From NCBI GenBank assembly GCA_022432975.1, contig CM039509.1, forward strand, positions 5,767,043 to 5,831,042: 64,000 nt of DNA, read 5' to 3'. Within the stretch, counting starts at the first letter, position 1. Every line of letters begins with the position of its first letter. A program made the position numbers and the translations under genes. Source of the stretch: Begonia masoniana (Eukaryota; Streptophyta; Magnoliopsida; Cucurbitales; Begoniaceae). The notes below the pieces were generated by a model. It did not search any database. It was not told where the DNA came from and saw only the letters and a program-made list of their open reading frames with translations. Below are positions 1 to 11,970 of this stretch, one piece after another.

Positions 1-1107
1 TAGCTTCCTTATAGCACTCAGGTTCATCGCCGTCAGTTATCATCACATACTCGTTCACAGAGTATTTCCTTGATGGTCGACAATCTCTTGTTGACCTCCT
101 TAACTCTGGTTCTACAACTGATTCAGGAGAAGTCTCTGTTTCTCTATGGTCAACATTATAAGCTGCTTGATCACTAGATTCTCCAGCATCTCCCCCGTCA
201 AAAGTTGATTTCTCCAGACCAACTCTTATTGGATGCTCTTTAGTGATCTCCAAATCTTTCTTCTTGTCTTCAATGATCTGATCTTCAAAGAAGACAACAT
301 CTCGGCTTCTGACAATCTTCTTGTCAACGGGATCCCAAAGTCTATATCTGAATGTATCACTTCCGTATCCGAGGAATATGCATTCCTTAGCTTTGCTATC
401 TAATTTGGACCTCTCATCTTTGGGAATATGGACGAACGCTCTGCATCCAAACACCTTTAAATGTTTATACGAGACGTCCTTCCTTATCTATAGTCTGTTT
501 GGCACTTCTCCACTCAGAGGTGTTGACGGAGACAAGTTAATGACATTTATTACGGTATTCATCGCTTCTCCCCATAATGTTTTGGGAAGCTTTGAATGTG
601 ATAGCATACACCTTATCTTCTCCACGATAGTTCGGTTCATTCTTTCTCAACGCCAGTTTGTTGAGGAGTTTTTGGAACAGATCTTTCGCGACTGATCCCG
701 TGCAATTTGTAGTAATCGTCAAATGATCTCATATATTCACCACCATTGTCAGTGTGAATGCATTTTAGCTTCTTTCCAGTTTCTCTCTCTGTGAAGGCAT
801 GAAACTGTTTGAAAACGTTGAACACTACATCTTTGGATTTGAGTGCATAAGCCCACACTTTCTTAGAGTGATCATCAATGAATGTCACCATATATTGGGC
901 ACCACCTAACGTTTTCGTGGACATGGGACCGCAAACATCTGAGTAAAAAACTTCCAACACGTTTGGCTTCCTTGATGCATAATTCTTCTGAAAGGAAACT
1001 CTGTGTTGTTTTCCCGCCAAACAATGAACACAACTTGACGGAGGTTCATTTCTGAGATGTGACAAACAACCTCTTTTGCCAAGCAATTGAAGTCCCTTTT
1101 CGCTCAT
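1..1107 (-). pseudogene. Ty1/copia integrase and pol linker, broken, cut by window edge
   Basis: Integrase part of a copia polyprotein, which would insert element cDNA into the genome. Read right to left it shows the pre-integrase zinc site (SSCVHCLAGKQ), the first catalytic Asp (FYSDVCGPM), the second (IHTDNGGEY) and the segment TPQQTGVEKE where the third acidic residue is expected. A one-base shift near 655-660 then breaks the frame. The next frame continues with MNRTIVEK and, near 330-400, the copia linker motif IFLGYGSD. At least one further stop lies near 485-490. The reverse transcriptase would lie left of position 1 and is not visible. Motif order and wording suggest the Tnt1-like lineage. 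Non-functional as it stands. Confidence 0.85.
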
Positions 1108-1123
1108 CTGACCAAGTCATGTG

Positions 1124-1606
1124 TCATAACTCAATGGATGAGTCATCTTGTGCTGCATTTACTGATACTTCCTTCACAGTCACTTGCGTCACATACAAGC
1201 TAGACTCTTTGATTCCTTTCGCTATAATTAGCGAACCTTTGCTGAGCTCCCATTTTCCGCTAGTAAATTTGCTATTGAAACCAGCCTCATCAAGAGTACC
1301 GACTGATATTAAATTCAGTCTAATATCTGGAACATGTCTGACATCTTTAAGCACCAACTCACATCCTGTGTTGGTCTGGATACAGATGTCCCCTTTTCTA
1401 ATTATTTTGGAAACGTGACTGTTCCCCATTTTGACAATGTCAAAATCACCGCCGGTGTAAGATGATAAATACTCTGGTTTTGAAGTAACATGGTAAGATA
1501 CTCCAGAGTCACATACCCAACATGATTCATTCATCGTAAGGTTGACAGCATCTTCGCATACAATCACATCTTCACCCTCAGAGACAACTCCAGTCTTACT
1601 CTTCAT
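1124..1606 (-). pseudogene. Ty1/copia aspartic protease segment
   Basis: Retropepsin-like protease of the same element. It would cut the Gag-Pol polyprotein inside the virus-like particle. The active-site region reads CWVCDSGVSYHVTSK, where copia proteases normally have DSGAS or DSGCS followed by H. A usual C-terminal motif LNLISVGTLDEAGF follows. The segment ends in a stop before the pre-integrase domain, and a few bases separate it from gag on the right in another frame, so the original single polyprotein is broken at both ends. Family identification is firm. Activity is not expected. Confidence 0.8.
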
Positions 1607-1621
1607 TTCTTCTTTAGCACC

Positions 1622-2364
1622 TCATGTGCCTTGTTCTTTCTTCATTTTGCAGCAATCCTTTTTCATGTGGCTCGTCTTGCCACAATAATAGAACTTGACG
1701 CCCTTTTTACTTCTTGATTTAGATCTTCCTGACGTGCTGACTCTATAGGCCCCACGTTCCATTGATCTCCCTCTCGTTACTGATAAAGCCTCCACAGAGG
1801 ATTGTTCCTTGTTTTTTCGCCTACTTTCTTTGTCAAAAACGACAGCTGCAATATCATTAAACATTAATGTTTTTTTTGTACTTCTATTGAGTAGATTGAC
1901 GATGAGGTGATCGTATGAATCTGGCAAACTTTGAAGTAAAAGTTCAGCTCTTTCATTTTTGTCGATTTTGTGCTCCATTGCTGTAAGTTGAGAAAATAAT
2001 GTATTCAGAGTATTGACGTGATCTGTCACTGTTGTAGATTCTGACATCCGAATGGTATATAATTTTCTTTTCAAGAAAATTTTATTATACCACAACTTCT
2101 TCTCGTACAATTTTGTCAGCGTATTCCAGATCTGTTTTGCTGTTACCATTTCTGAGATATTTGACAAATTCCATCTGCTAGAGTGAGATGCAAAATGGAC
2201 ATTGCATCCTCATCAGCTTTGTTCCATTTCTCGGCTTCCAAGTTCGTAGGCCTGTTGCCGATGGCTATAGCACAACCATCTCTTCGCAATAGCGCTTTCA
2301 TTTTTAATTTTCACAGAGAGAAATTATTTCCGTTGAATTTTTCGATTTCAATCTTTCCTGCCAT
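1622..2364 (-). pseudogene. Ty1/copia gag, broken
   Basis: Capsid gene of the minus-strand copia element. The start ATG is probably at 2364, followed by MAGKIEIEKFNGNNFSL and then an in-frame stop where copia gag usually has Trp (FSLWK). A frame change leads into the longer open part at 2167-1622. That part carries the UBN2-type capsid wording (YTIRMSESTTVTDHVN, LLQSLPDSYDHLIVNLLNR) and a C-terminal CCHC zinc knuckle whose first Cys is now Tyr (FYYCGKTSHMKKDC). A primer-binding site and LTR follow on the right, as expected for the 5' end of a minus-strand element. Decayed copy. Confidence 0.8.
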
Positions 2365-2445
2365 AATAACTTCTAAAAATTTGTTTGGTATGGAAGATCA
2401 GTTTAAAAACTGCAATCACAGATCATACTAGATTTAAAGAAATTA

Positions 2446-2462
2446 CCCAGGCTCTGATACCA
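2446..2462 (-). other. tRNA-iMet primer-binding site of the left copia element
   Basis: On the minus strand the sequence is TGGTATCAGAGCCTGGG. It is complementary to the 3' end of initiator tRNA-Met and lies a few bases inside the LTR end, as in most plant LTR elements. Gag starts about 80 bases further into the element. Confidence 0.85.
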
Positions 2463-2466
2463 TTTG

Positions 2467-3060
2467 TTGGGAAAAATAATAACGAAATCCGGCAGGAACC
2501 CCACTTAAATAAGCGGTCCGAGAAACGATAGCAGATGCGATCCGAAAAATACCAGGAATATTTTTCCACTGCCGTAAAATTATAACGGCCAAGAAGTAAG
2601 AGAAATAATAGAAAAATAAATATCGAGAATTTTATGTGGAAACCCAAATCGGGAAAAAACTACGGGGACCGAGTCCCAAAAGATCTCACTATGAAAAATA
2701 GGATTTATAATATTTTTCTAAATATCGAATATCCTAGAAAATATTCCCTAAGAGAAATCACCACTCTTTGAATTCTCACTGTGCAAAAAAGCACCACACC
2801 TATTTTTCTCTCGCACCTTTCTTTTCTCTCCCTCCAAAAAATTTTTCTCCCTTTTCAGAAGAACTTCTTCTTTCTTTTTCTCGTTCTTCTTTCTTCTTCT
2901 TTCCTTTTCATTTAATGATGGTCCCCTCATCATAATGAGGGAACCCACATCGCCTTCACCTGCAGCTCGACATTCGCCAGTCCAGTTTTGCACCACTCAC
3001 CAGTGAGTTCATACTTCACCACGCCAGTTCGCCCTAGATTACGCGACTTGCAAATCTTAA
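2467..3060 (-). repeat. Presumed 5' LTR of the left copia element (outer edge uncertain)
   Basis: On the plus strand the LTR begins TGTTGGGAAAAATAATAACG directly after the primer site, so on the minus strand it ends in CA. The outer edge cannot be fixed because the partner LTR is outside the window; the end given is approximate. The stretch is pyrimidine-rich near 2800-2910, as retroelement leaders often are. Confidence 0.55.
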
Positions 3061-3349
3061 TCAGCTGGCGCGTTCCTAAAAATTATTTTCTAGATATTAG
3101 TTCTATAAATTGAAAACTGAAATATATTGGTCCGGTTTTAGTATCTATCCGGACCATGATCACCCCTACACATTGTTCAATTACAGCTTAAAACTGATCG
3201 GACCAGACCGGACCGTACAGGGCCGGTCCAGACCAAATTCCAGTTCGGATCCTTCATGTGGGTCTGGTCTTTTTTCTGCCCCTTGTTTTCTTCTCTACTG
3301 AAGTTCTCATATCTGTAGTTGATTTCTGCTTATTTGGTCAAATTCTTGG
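3061..3349. other. Intergenic, no gene; repeated GGTCCGG/GGACC motifs
   Basis: No coding signal. At 3128-3245 several GGTCCGG and CCGGACC-type words alternate, a degenerate low-complexity pattern common between plant genes. The following stretch runs up to the start of the duplicated segment and shows nothing recognisable. Confidence 0.5.
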
Positions 3350-5739
3350 TTCCCACTCTGTCTTCTTCCTCTTTGATTTATTGATTCAGCTGCGTTAGGT
3401 TCGGGTTACGCACGGTCGATTGGGCTTTTGTTTATGCAGGCAGTGTAGGGGAAGAAATTTATAGCAATGGCAAATCAAGGTGCGAAAAAGCGCAAGGAGG
3501 AGAACGCTCGTCATATGGCGAATCTCCGCCGCCTGATTATAATTTGCAATGTATGTGTCTCTCATATTACACAATCATGCACTGTGTTTGTTCAAATTTG
3601 TTTGATTTCATTAATTTTTGTCGGTGTTTGATTCTTGAGAAAATTTTAGAAAATTAAAAATAAGAAAGCTTGAATTTTGGAGAGCGGTGGCGATAATTTG
3701 TTGCGAAATTCACAATATAAATTTGATACTAATTCCATGAAGTGGCTTTCTCAAAATGAGAGGGAAAGAAAACGATTGCCTTTTGTCTCTGTTATATTCC
3801 AATTCCACAAATTTCATCATCACTTTCCTCCACTCAGTGAAGATTTTGAAATATAAAAATGGAAGCTAAACTGAAAAATTGAGGAATACTTAATACTTGT
3901 TATCAAATCAGAAATTCTGTAAATGTTGAAAAATGTTAAAATAGAAGCGGAAAACAGATGTCATTTGTTGAAAAAAGAGGAGGTTATTGTGATAATTGAT
4001 GTTTAGATTATTGATTAGATGATTCAAATATTTTGTGATAATTGAAAAAAAGTATATAGCTAGAGACCTAGTAAAGGTTGTCACCCTCAGAAAAATATAG
4101 CGAGAGACATATAATAGGTTGCTACCCATTTTGGGTTTGTGGCCAAGAAAATGAAATGTCATTTATATTTACGGACGGCAGCATGGGAGGATGAAGTATT
4201 TGAGATGACTTTTGCAGCTCCAAGTGCAAAATTATTTTTTTACTACTTTGTAGTTTTAATATATGAATTTTCCATTAAGATACTGAATGATAGATGTGTT
4301 AATTTTTTTGTTACTTTTCTGAAATATTCTGGTGTCAGAGATGCCACTATAAATTTCTGTTGTGTTACTGTTATTTAATTGATTATTATAATTTTCTGGA
4401 GTGTTATCATTTGAAGAATAACTGCTCCCCTGGAACCAACAATTTCTAGTTGCATAATTTATTTGTTTATCTATACCTGATTAAGTTTGGTCTCCATAGA
4501 AGCTATATTTGTTGAATTCAATAGTTTGTTTTTTTCTAGGCTATTTATTTTCTTGTGAGGATGTTGTTTTATCATTCAAGTTTCACTTGGAAACATTGGA
4601 TTGGTCTGGTGATCACATCAGTTGCATATGCAATTCCCTATCAACAGCTTGCCAATATGGCAAAGCCTGCATATGCTGATGACGGAGAGCTTCTGGATGG
4701 TGGATTTGACATGAGCACTGGTGGAATTTGCGGGTATGTCATCCTATAGTTACATCTCTCATAGCATTTTAAGTGATCTATATTCGACTATGTAGAATTG
4801 ATATCAAAGTGCAAATGTATGGCTAGTTATTTTAGTCTTGGTAATAATGATCGAAATGATTTATTGAATGTCTCTGTAGATCTATAACTGAGTCTTGGTA
4901 GTGGTGTATGCTCAGTGTGCGCTTTTTTACAATGATAACTTGATTAAGTCTCAATTCGTTCCCAAATGATTATAATAGAAATTGCATGAATTCTTATTTG
5001 AATCATGACAATCAACTCATTTATTATTCAAAAAACACGAAGAACTACAGTTGCACTGGTTATTTGAGAGATCAGACTACTCTCCATACACTTCACTTTC
5101 TCTACAAAATCTGCTATATTCATAATTATTTTTTAGTTATTAACTGCATACTCTTTTCATCTTTCCCCCCTTTCCTATACTTCCATATAATCGATGACCT
5201 ATCATATTCTCATGCATCTTGCATTTCTAAATGTTAGTTGTATGCCTCTTAATGGAGCTATACCATTTTGTTTCTCGAAGTTCAGATTACAATGTACCTC
5301 TAGCTCTCCATCTTTCCTTGTTTATTTCCCCGAGAAACTTTGCATTGAGGAACAATTGTTTTGCTTGCTTTAAGATTTTCAAGAAACTCGATTGAGGAAG
5401 TACAGTTTTAAGCCCTTATATTTAGCTTTGAAAATGAAAAATGGGATTGTGACTTTCTAAGAGGTGTTGTTTGCATTATAGTCATACTCGAGAATCGAAA
5501 ACACAGTGCTCTTAAGAAGGTGGTATTTTTTGGGGCCATAATAGAACTATTTCATTCTTCCAATGTAAATGTTTATGGAATATTTTGAGTAAAATGTTTT
5601 TCATTGAGTTGATGGTAAATGTTTTTAACATTGTCGTTGATGAATATTTTTTCTCCTTGACCTTCTACCGCACCTATGATAGTTCATGATTTCTTTAAGG
5701 GAATAAAGATTTTCTATTTGAAGAAGACCTTTGACAGTG

Positions 5740-6264
5740 TTTGGAATTGATTGAAACAACGAAGGTGTGAGTTAACAATAATTATGAGGGAAAGAAGATG
5801 AAAATATTGCAATGTCCCTAGTCTTTTATTGATTCATGTTTCGTTCAAATTGAACAAGATAGGAATAATATGATCTTTGTCTTGTTGAACTTTAATTAAA
5901 TAGTTGCCTAAGAGTTTAGAATGTTTTTATTGATTGTTTTTTATTGGTAGATAATGTTGATACCTAGAGATATGTGAACTATAAACATAGGGCATTGTGA
6001 TGTATAATTTTATGAATGATAATAAGAATGTGGTAGTGAAGCTTTTCCCCCTTCAAATTTGTTTGTCGTATCAAAACCACAGAGTTGCTGATAGAGTTTT
6101 AATGGATTCTACTAGGAAAGATAAAAAGGTAAGATTAATACGTGTTAGAGGATTAAGAGATATCGGGAAATTATTCTTAGAGGAGAGCTAGCAGACCTCT
6201 TGAAGATGTGGTTATTTTGTATTCTTATTTCGTTTTATATTAAATCCGAGAAGGTTTATATTAG
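5740..6264 (+). repeat. Diverged LTR-like segment in intron 2 of copy A
   Basis: Scattered blocks resemble the LTR at 9450-9775: GATAGGAATAATATGATCTT, a TAATTAAATAGTTGCC-like stretch, TTTAGAATGTTTTTATTG and TTATTGGTAGATAATG. It is followed by a primer-site-like TGGTATCAAATAAA at 6265. A second similar segment lies at about 7500-7737, sharing AGAGATATCG, TTATTC and GAGAGCTAGCAG and followed by TGGTATCAG at 7738. Both are old, and both are present in copy B. Confidence 0.45.
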
Positions 6265-6299
6265 TGGTATCAAATAAATTTTCCACCAATCCTCTAACA

Positions 6300-6750
6300 A
6301 AAATGGTAGGAAGAAAAAGAGAGAATCGAGAAGTTTCGGTAGAGGACAATTTGGGCCATTTACATCAGGAATTAAGAACAGAAATGCAGTTTCTGAGCGA
6401 AGGATTTTCTCGTGAGATAAAGGCGATGAAGGAAAAATGGCTTGAATCATAGAGCAGTTGGCTTCTCTCTCTGCATCCACGCAGGGAGGAGGATTTCAGA
6501 GACTCACGGGTATGGGTAAGCAAAACAATGATGAAGAAAAATTTGAGATTGGGGGAACTTGGACGCTGGAGATGCCTCCGTTCACTGGAGACATTCTGGC
6601 GGGATGTCTAAGCTCACTAGGAAAAGGGGCAGCATCTGAACCAGAAGGAGTTTTGAACTCGTTGGGCACAGTGGTGGCGCTGGAACGTATGCCAAACAAC
6701 ATAATGTGTTTGTCAACAAAGAACGTGGGAAGTTCACTAGATATTTAGCA
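6300..6750 (+). pseudogene. Degraded gag-like fragment, probably Ty3/gypsy
   Basis: Inside intron 2 of the gene. Short open pieces start MVGRKRENREVSVEDN and later read TWTLEMPPFTGD, which resembles the LEMPVFDGEDP-type motif at the start of plant gypsy gag capsid domains. The rest is stop-ridden and I recognise nothing further down to 7200. The same fragment occurs in copy B at about 27020-27470. The assignment rests on a short motif only. Confidence 0.35.
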
Positions 6751-7737
6751 TCAAGAGCCACGATCGTGCTGTCTAGAGTTTCGGCAAATGGAAAAAAATC
6801 AACACCCTAGCTACAGATAGCGCACCAAAATTTGAGAGCATACTGCGGTCACATCCACTTCGCCGGAAATTTAGACGAAGACCCCTGAAAAAAATGATAC
6901 ACCAGAAAACAGTGCGCTGCCGGTGGAATTTTCCTATGAAAAGCAGACTAGAGACAAAGGAGAAGAGAAATGAGCGGCGGAGGAGACGGTTGACTGCGCA
7001 TCGTCGAACTCTAATGGACCGTGAGAAATTTATTGGTCAAGAAAGTGGCTTTTTGTCAGAGACATCAACGTGCATGGAGGGGAAAGCTACCTGTTACTCG
7101 GCTGAATCTTCAATATGTGAGGGATGGGTGTAACCTCAAGGGGCCACGGCTGTTTGGAAGAGTCTGCAACTAGAGAAGAGGAGGCAAGGGCGCATTGGTA
7201 AGTAAAGAAAAAGAAATATAACTTTAAGTGACCCCTTAGCGGTATTGGGCATGACCCATTAGATCAAAGTTAAAAATTATCTATTAAGACAAATAAATGC
7301 AGGCTCTGTCCCACCATCATTTAAGCCTCTCTGCTGCCTTCAGACACAACTAACCTATTGTCAACCCAATTTTTTGAAACTACATTACATTATCTCTTTG
7401 ACAACACTACTCACATCAACAATCTGGTGAACAAACTCAAGAGAATGATATAGGAGCATGCGCCTTGAAGACAAGGTGATCATTGGGCGACGAGTAAAAA
7501 TAGAGTTATAATGAAGTTTACTAAGAAAGATAAAATGTTAAGATTAATGGATGTCATTTGTTTTCTTTTAGAATTTTTAGATAATAGTTTAATTATGTGT
7601 TTTAATATTCTCTAATTGTTTATTTAAAGGAAATATTGTATGATTAAGAGATATCGATAATTTCAAGAAATTATTCTAAGAGGAGAGCTAGCAGCCTTGT
7701 CAAATGTCTGCTTATTTTATATTAAATATGAAGGGGT

Positions 7738-9449
7738 TGGTATCAGTTTCCTTCTCCAAAACTTTTTCCAACAATCTACCTTAGAAACTTCTATGAATTG
7801 ACCGTTAGCATGAATTTTATTTTTGGATTCGCATGAATGATGGGTCCATTAGTGATCCAGAATTGATTGATCATCAAAATTCTTTTTCCCATGCTTCAAC
7901 ATTCCACTCCAACTGCTACTAACAGTTCGACCCTTCAAACTACGACTCAGTTAAAATGATCAGAATTTCTTGTGATGGCCACAATCAATGATGTTATTTA
8001 TCAAAAGTCGAGGAAAAATCGGTTCTTTAACCTGGAAAAAGAAGGCTCCAATTGAAACTGATGCAACGTAACTTGAGGGAAGCCGAGATATCAATGGTGG
8101 TGTATTGGTTGAAAAGTTCAATGGCGTCTTACATTGGACAAACTTACATGTACCTTGTGCCAACTGACAATCAAGGAGTTTTGGATGTTAGGAGAAATTT
8201 TCTTAAGCAAGTCAGCTCCGATCATTGAGATCAATAAAAAAGTTAAAAGATAATCCTCAAAAGGATGTGACAGTCCCTGTTTGGAAGGAGCTTGATTTGT
8301 TTTATGATCGAATGAAATGGGCTAGTCTCGATGACAATACTCAATATAAGAAAACAATAGGTTGAAATGGAGTGTTTTGTTTTTCTTATTGTCATGTTCA
8401 TGGTTGGATTTTCAAAACTGAACTACTACCCTCTTCCCAAGAAGTCTTTACTACAGTCACCTCAAAGAAAGTTGTTGGAATGTGATGTCGAGTAAACAAT
8501 TCATTGTCAATATGCAAGATCCAAGAGAGAAAAGTTTATGTCTCCACTTAATATGTTCTTGATTTGGTGATGGACACATGACTTTTTAGTTGCAAACCGG
8601 TCATAACACTTACTAGTGAGGAAAATGTAGTAAACCAACAATTGTCAAGGGTAATGCTTGGGACTCCCTATAATCTTTTTCTCTACACTTACTACCTTTT
8701 GTGTCATTCAATTACTGATGTAACAATTTAATAGACTATGAGTTAGAATAATAGATTATTATCCCAATGATTGAATAACACATAAGGTGGTAAGTTATAT
8801 GAGGTAAAATTAGATTGTGTCTCTTGAGTTACTTCCGTGTCAAAACCTAATGTTGCTTTACTGTTAGTGCAGGAACTCAATTATTGATGCATTCACACGA
8901 AAAGAACATTTTGGATCAATCTGTAGAATACCTTAATTGTTTAAAGGGAGTCTTGGAAAAAGTTTATTATTTGAGAAGCATGGTCATCTACAAATTGAAT
9001 CATCTACATAGGGTAAATGGGGTAGATGTTTTATTGAAAGAAGATCAACCTCTAGCTATTGTACCTATATTGGTGGTAATCTTGTGACCTAGAAAAACAA
9101 AAATAATATGTAGCAAATAGCTGTGTTGAAGCAAAGTAAGAAATTTCTCATGGAGTATGTGACCTCTTATACCTAAAGAGAATGCTTGTGGAATTGAAGT
9201 TACAAACCCCAGAACCACTCTGCTGTAAAAAGGCCACTGCTAGTATATCTTGTAATCCAATTAATCGAACTAAGCTCATTAGGATGGGTATACATTTTAT
9301 CAAGGAAAATCCATATTTAGGATTAATATGCATGTCCTATGTTTTTTATTTCTGGACACAAGTGGCTACTATTTTTGGTAAGGCACTTGTACTAGAATTA
9401 TTTTGCAAGCCAAACGTGTTTGACCTATTTGATTCAACTTGAGGGAGAT
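7738..9449 (+). pseudogene. Degraded Ty1/copia element body in intron 2 of copy A
   Basis: Starts at a primer-site-like TGGTATCAG (7738-7746). Gag-like words appear near 8290 (WKELDLFYDRMKWASLDDN). The 3' end of a copia pol is clearer: at 9013-9090 VDVLLKEDQPLAIVPI followed by GGNLVT, and at 9215-9440 the RNase H end, with the INRTKLIRMGIHFIKE and LGLICMSYV region and the final G-rich stop region GAGGGAGAT just before the LTR. Stops and shifts are abundant and most of pol is missing. Copy B carries the same remnant, so the insertion predates the duplication. Confidence 0.6.
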
Positions 9450-9775
9450 TGTTGGAAGATAATGTTTTCTTAAATAATGGAGTAGGGTTTTACAATGAAT
9501 AACCAAATATAGAATTAGAAAATTATAAAGGCCCAATTAATTGATGATTTATTATCATTGGAATTCAATAAGATAATGATGATATGATATTTTTCTTGTT
9601 TTACTCTAAGGTTTAATAGATGTTGCCTAGTTCTTAGAATGTTTTCGTAGTTTTTATTTTATTTGTAGATAAAGACGATAATTGTATGCACAATCGTGAG
9701 AAAAAAACAATGTAACTTTTTCTTTTAAATTATTTCACACATTTTGCGTATCAAAGAGGTACATATATTCTAACA
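9450..9775 (+). repeat. 3' LTR of the old intronic copia element
   Basis: Begins TGTTGGAAGATAATG right after the RNase H stop and a GAGGGAGAT polypurine tract, and ends near TTCTAACA, giving TG...CA ends. Its counterpart in copy B is 30168-30493. It lies 87 bases before exon 3 of the TMEM208-like gene. Confidence 0.6.
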
Positions 9776-10980
9776 TTTTTGGGTCATTCCATAATCGGCA
9801 GTGGTAACTTATTTTAGACTTCTCTTATTTGCTATTGATTTGTACTTGGTTGTGTTTTGCAGCTATTTACACGATCTAATCTACATCACAAGTTTCGTTC
9901 AAATTATGTCAATTGTTTCTGGAAAGTTTTGGTACACATATCTCGTGGTAAGATCCAGTTGACTGAGACGATGCTTTTGTTTGCTTATGTCATAATTAAT
10001 CGCTACATTCCTAAAATATTTTACAGTACAAGAGTAATAATAGGTCTAAACTCAAATTATATCCTCTCTGACTTGCACTCAAACTTGTTGTTTGTCGATT
10101 GATATAAATGATCTATTATTTTTACTAACTCCAATATATCATGATTTTTCTATTAATAAATAAACAGTGAAGTTTAAGAGTACAAATTAGAGTCTGATCC
10201 TAACCATGTTCATAATGTGATCAATTAAATGTACTTTTCCTTGAAGAAATGAACTCCATTAGAATGACAAATTCATCTACATCTTCTTTATTTATGTATA
10301 TTTGTTTCACATTTTTATTTTATATGTTAAAGTTTTCCTTAAACCTGTTTATCAGCATGACTATGGATCATAGATCGTATTTCGAAAGAGTTATGCTAAT
10401 TTCACAACATCAACGAGGGTCGTATATCACATTATAACATACAATTATGTGTTTTCTAGATACCAGCATTTGGGGCTTATTAGTCATCTGGGTTCATCAA
10501 GGGATTATTGTCACATGGTTCAGAAGTATTACTCTCTAACCATTCTAGATTTTATTTCCACCAAATCCATTTTTCATTCTTATGTCATCTTGTGTAAATA
10601 GGAAGTAGAAGATGAGAAGAGCCGAAAAAAGCGAGAAAAGATGGAGAAGAAAGCTTCAAGAGTGAAGTTTGTGAAGGCAAGAAATAGATGATCTTGTTTT
10701 TGAGGAGGCTATCCACTTAGAACCAAACAGAGCTCCTTCTCCTACCAGAATTGGCAATGGCTGCTTTCAACTTTCTTGAGAAGAAATTGAGAAATTTAAG
10801 GTAGCTTTCACATCTAATCATAGTCTATCTTCCTTATAATTAGAAACAAGTTAACCTGTTTTGAGAAGAAATTGGGTCATTTTTAATAAATTACGTTAAG
10901 AACTTAGCCTGTTTTTAATGCTTTCTCAAAGTAAATTGGTTTTGGATGATTAAAAAAATTGGCCCTTCTCTTTTTTTTTA

Positions 10981-11518
10981 ACTTGGAAAAATAAATAGCT
11001 ACAAGTTCATGTGATATAGAAATTGACCAAATGACATTAACAATTTAACTTTAATTGAAATTATGTTTAATTTTCCCGTTAAAATCTCTATGTTTTTAAT
11101 ATTGTTTTTAAATAGTTATTAAATTTAACAAAGAAGAAGTGACGAGATAATTTCTTTTAACCGTGTTATTTAACTACATCAACATGAACACTTGATCTGG
11201 ATTCCAAATGATTGACAACGATTAGTTATTTTTAAATTAGATAAAAAAAATTACTATTAATTTAATTTTAAAATGATTTACAACAACAGTTAGTTTACTC
11301 TAATTACGTAATATAAATAATGCAGATAAAAATTGTTATTTTAAATTTTTAAGAGAACCACTTAAAATTAAAATTGAATTTATCAGAATTTTAACAAGAA
11401 TATATACATATATATCATGCGACTTCATTAATGTTAATACCACGAGTGACTGAAACAGTGGTGATAGAAAAGACAATACCCAGCAAACAATTGTTTTCAA
11501 CCTAGAGAGCAAACACTG
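10981..11518. other. AT-rich intergenic DNA, nothing recognised
   Basis: Follows the end of the duplicated segment. A/T-rich with no convincing reading frame, repeat ends or RNA gene. Confidence 0.5.
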
Positions 11519-11650
11519 AGGTGGTTGATACGGTGTTGTCAGGGAAGTTGTGTGGTGTGAGAGTGTGCACATATGTGCAGGAAGAGAGAGATGTGATTGT
11601 ACGTAGTCCAGGATGACCTACGGGACTGCACCAAGGCTCGATTTGATCAA
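11519..11650 (+). repeat. Block also present near the right window end (63712-63845)
   Basis: From AGGTGGTTGATACG to CCAAGGCTCG the block is highly similar to 63712-63845. In both copies 31 sense codons, starting at 11521 here and 63714 there, run to the same TGA. Of five base differences in this stretch three are silent. The piece could be the end of an exon after an AG acceptor, or a non-coding repeat. I do not recognise the encoded peptide (SGKLCGVR, DVIVRSPG). Confidence 0.6.
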
Positions 11651-11754
11651 AAACAATTTTTCTTTATTATGAGTTAAAAATTTTAAGAAAATTAAATATT
11701 GTTTGATATTTTTATAAAATTAATAGTAGTTCCTTCATCAATTATTTTAAAAAG

Positions 11755-11970
11755 TACTAAACGACATTCAATTTACTTAAAAGTTTTATCACGTATTCAT
11801 CACATCATGGGAATATAATCTGAAAAATTTTATGATTTATTATAATTATTTTATAAAATAATTATTTAAAATTACAATAAATCGTAAAACTGTTAGAAAA
11901 TCACGAAACTTTCCAGATTATTTTCTCGTAATGTGGTAAAAATTTCAAATAAATTGAATATCGTTTAGTA
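11755..11970. mobile_element. AT-rich MITE-like inverted repeat
   Basis: The left end TACTAAACGACATTCAATTT is matched by the right end, whose reverse complement is TACTAAACGATATTCAATTT. The pairing continues inward with mismatches for most of the roughly 216-bp length. It has no coding capacity. The same left end recurs at 63967-64000. The target-site duplication is not clear (possibly TA), so I do not assign a superfamily. Confidence 0.6.

Larger units (their letters stand above)
3467..10691 (+). pseudogene. TMEM208/SND2-like gene, copy A, nonsense mutation in exon 4
   Basis: Paralogue of the intact gene at 24237-31425. Exons by splice signals and protein match: 3467-3550, 4540-4733, 9863-9947, 10460-10525 and 10602-10691. 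All GT and AG sites look usable. Exon 4 starts IPAFGAY and then has TAG at 10481-10483, where copy B has AAG (Lys). The product would stop after 128 of 172 residues and lose the conserved end of the membrane domain and the basic tail (RKKREKMEKKAS). Copy A also lacks the upstream region and first non-coding exon, because the duplication starts inside the leader intron. Other coding differences from copy B are few: Thr for Ile in exon 3 (GKFWYTYLV), Ala for Thr near the C-terminus and some silent changes. Probably a recent pseudogene. Confidence 0.88.
3350..10980 (+). repeat. Segmental duplication, copy A (7.6 kb)
   Basis: Near-identical to 24119-31715, with scattered substitutions and small indels. 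It starts abruptly at TTCCCACTCTGTCTTCTTCC in both copies, which is inside the 5'-UTR intron of the gene. It ends near the T-rich tract at 10965-10980, after GGCCTGTTTTTAAT and TTGGCC. It carries all coding exons of the TMEM208-like gene and the old retroelement debris in intron 2. One clear indel: about 57 bases near 5243-5302 are absent from copy B. Confidence 0.95.

Noticed and set aside
1059..1418. Plus-strand frame of 119 codons
   Set aside because: Antisense shadow of the copia protease and integrase.
4986..5237. Small ORF of 83 codons in intron 2
   Set aside because: Also present in copy B but shortened there by a stop; AT-rich, no family wording, lies in an intron.
9148..9442. Overlapping frames on both strands conserved between copies A and B
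   Set aside because: Conservation reflects the recent duplication; the plus strand is a degraded copia RNase H end.
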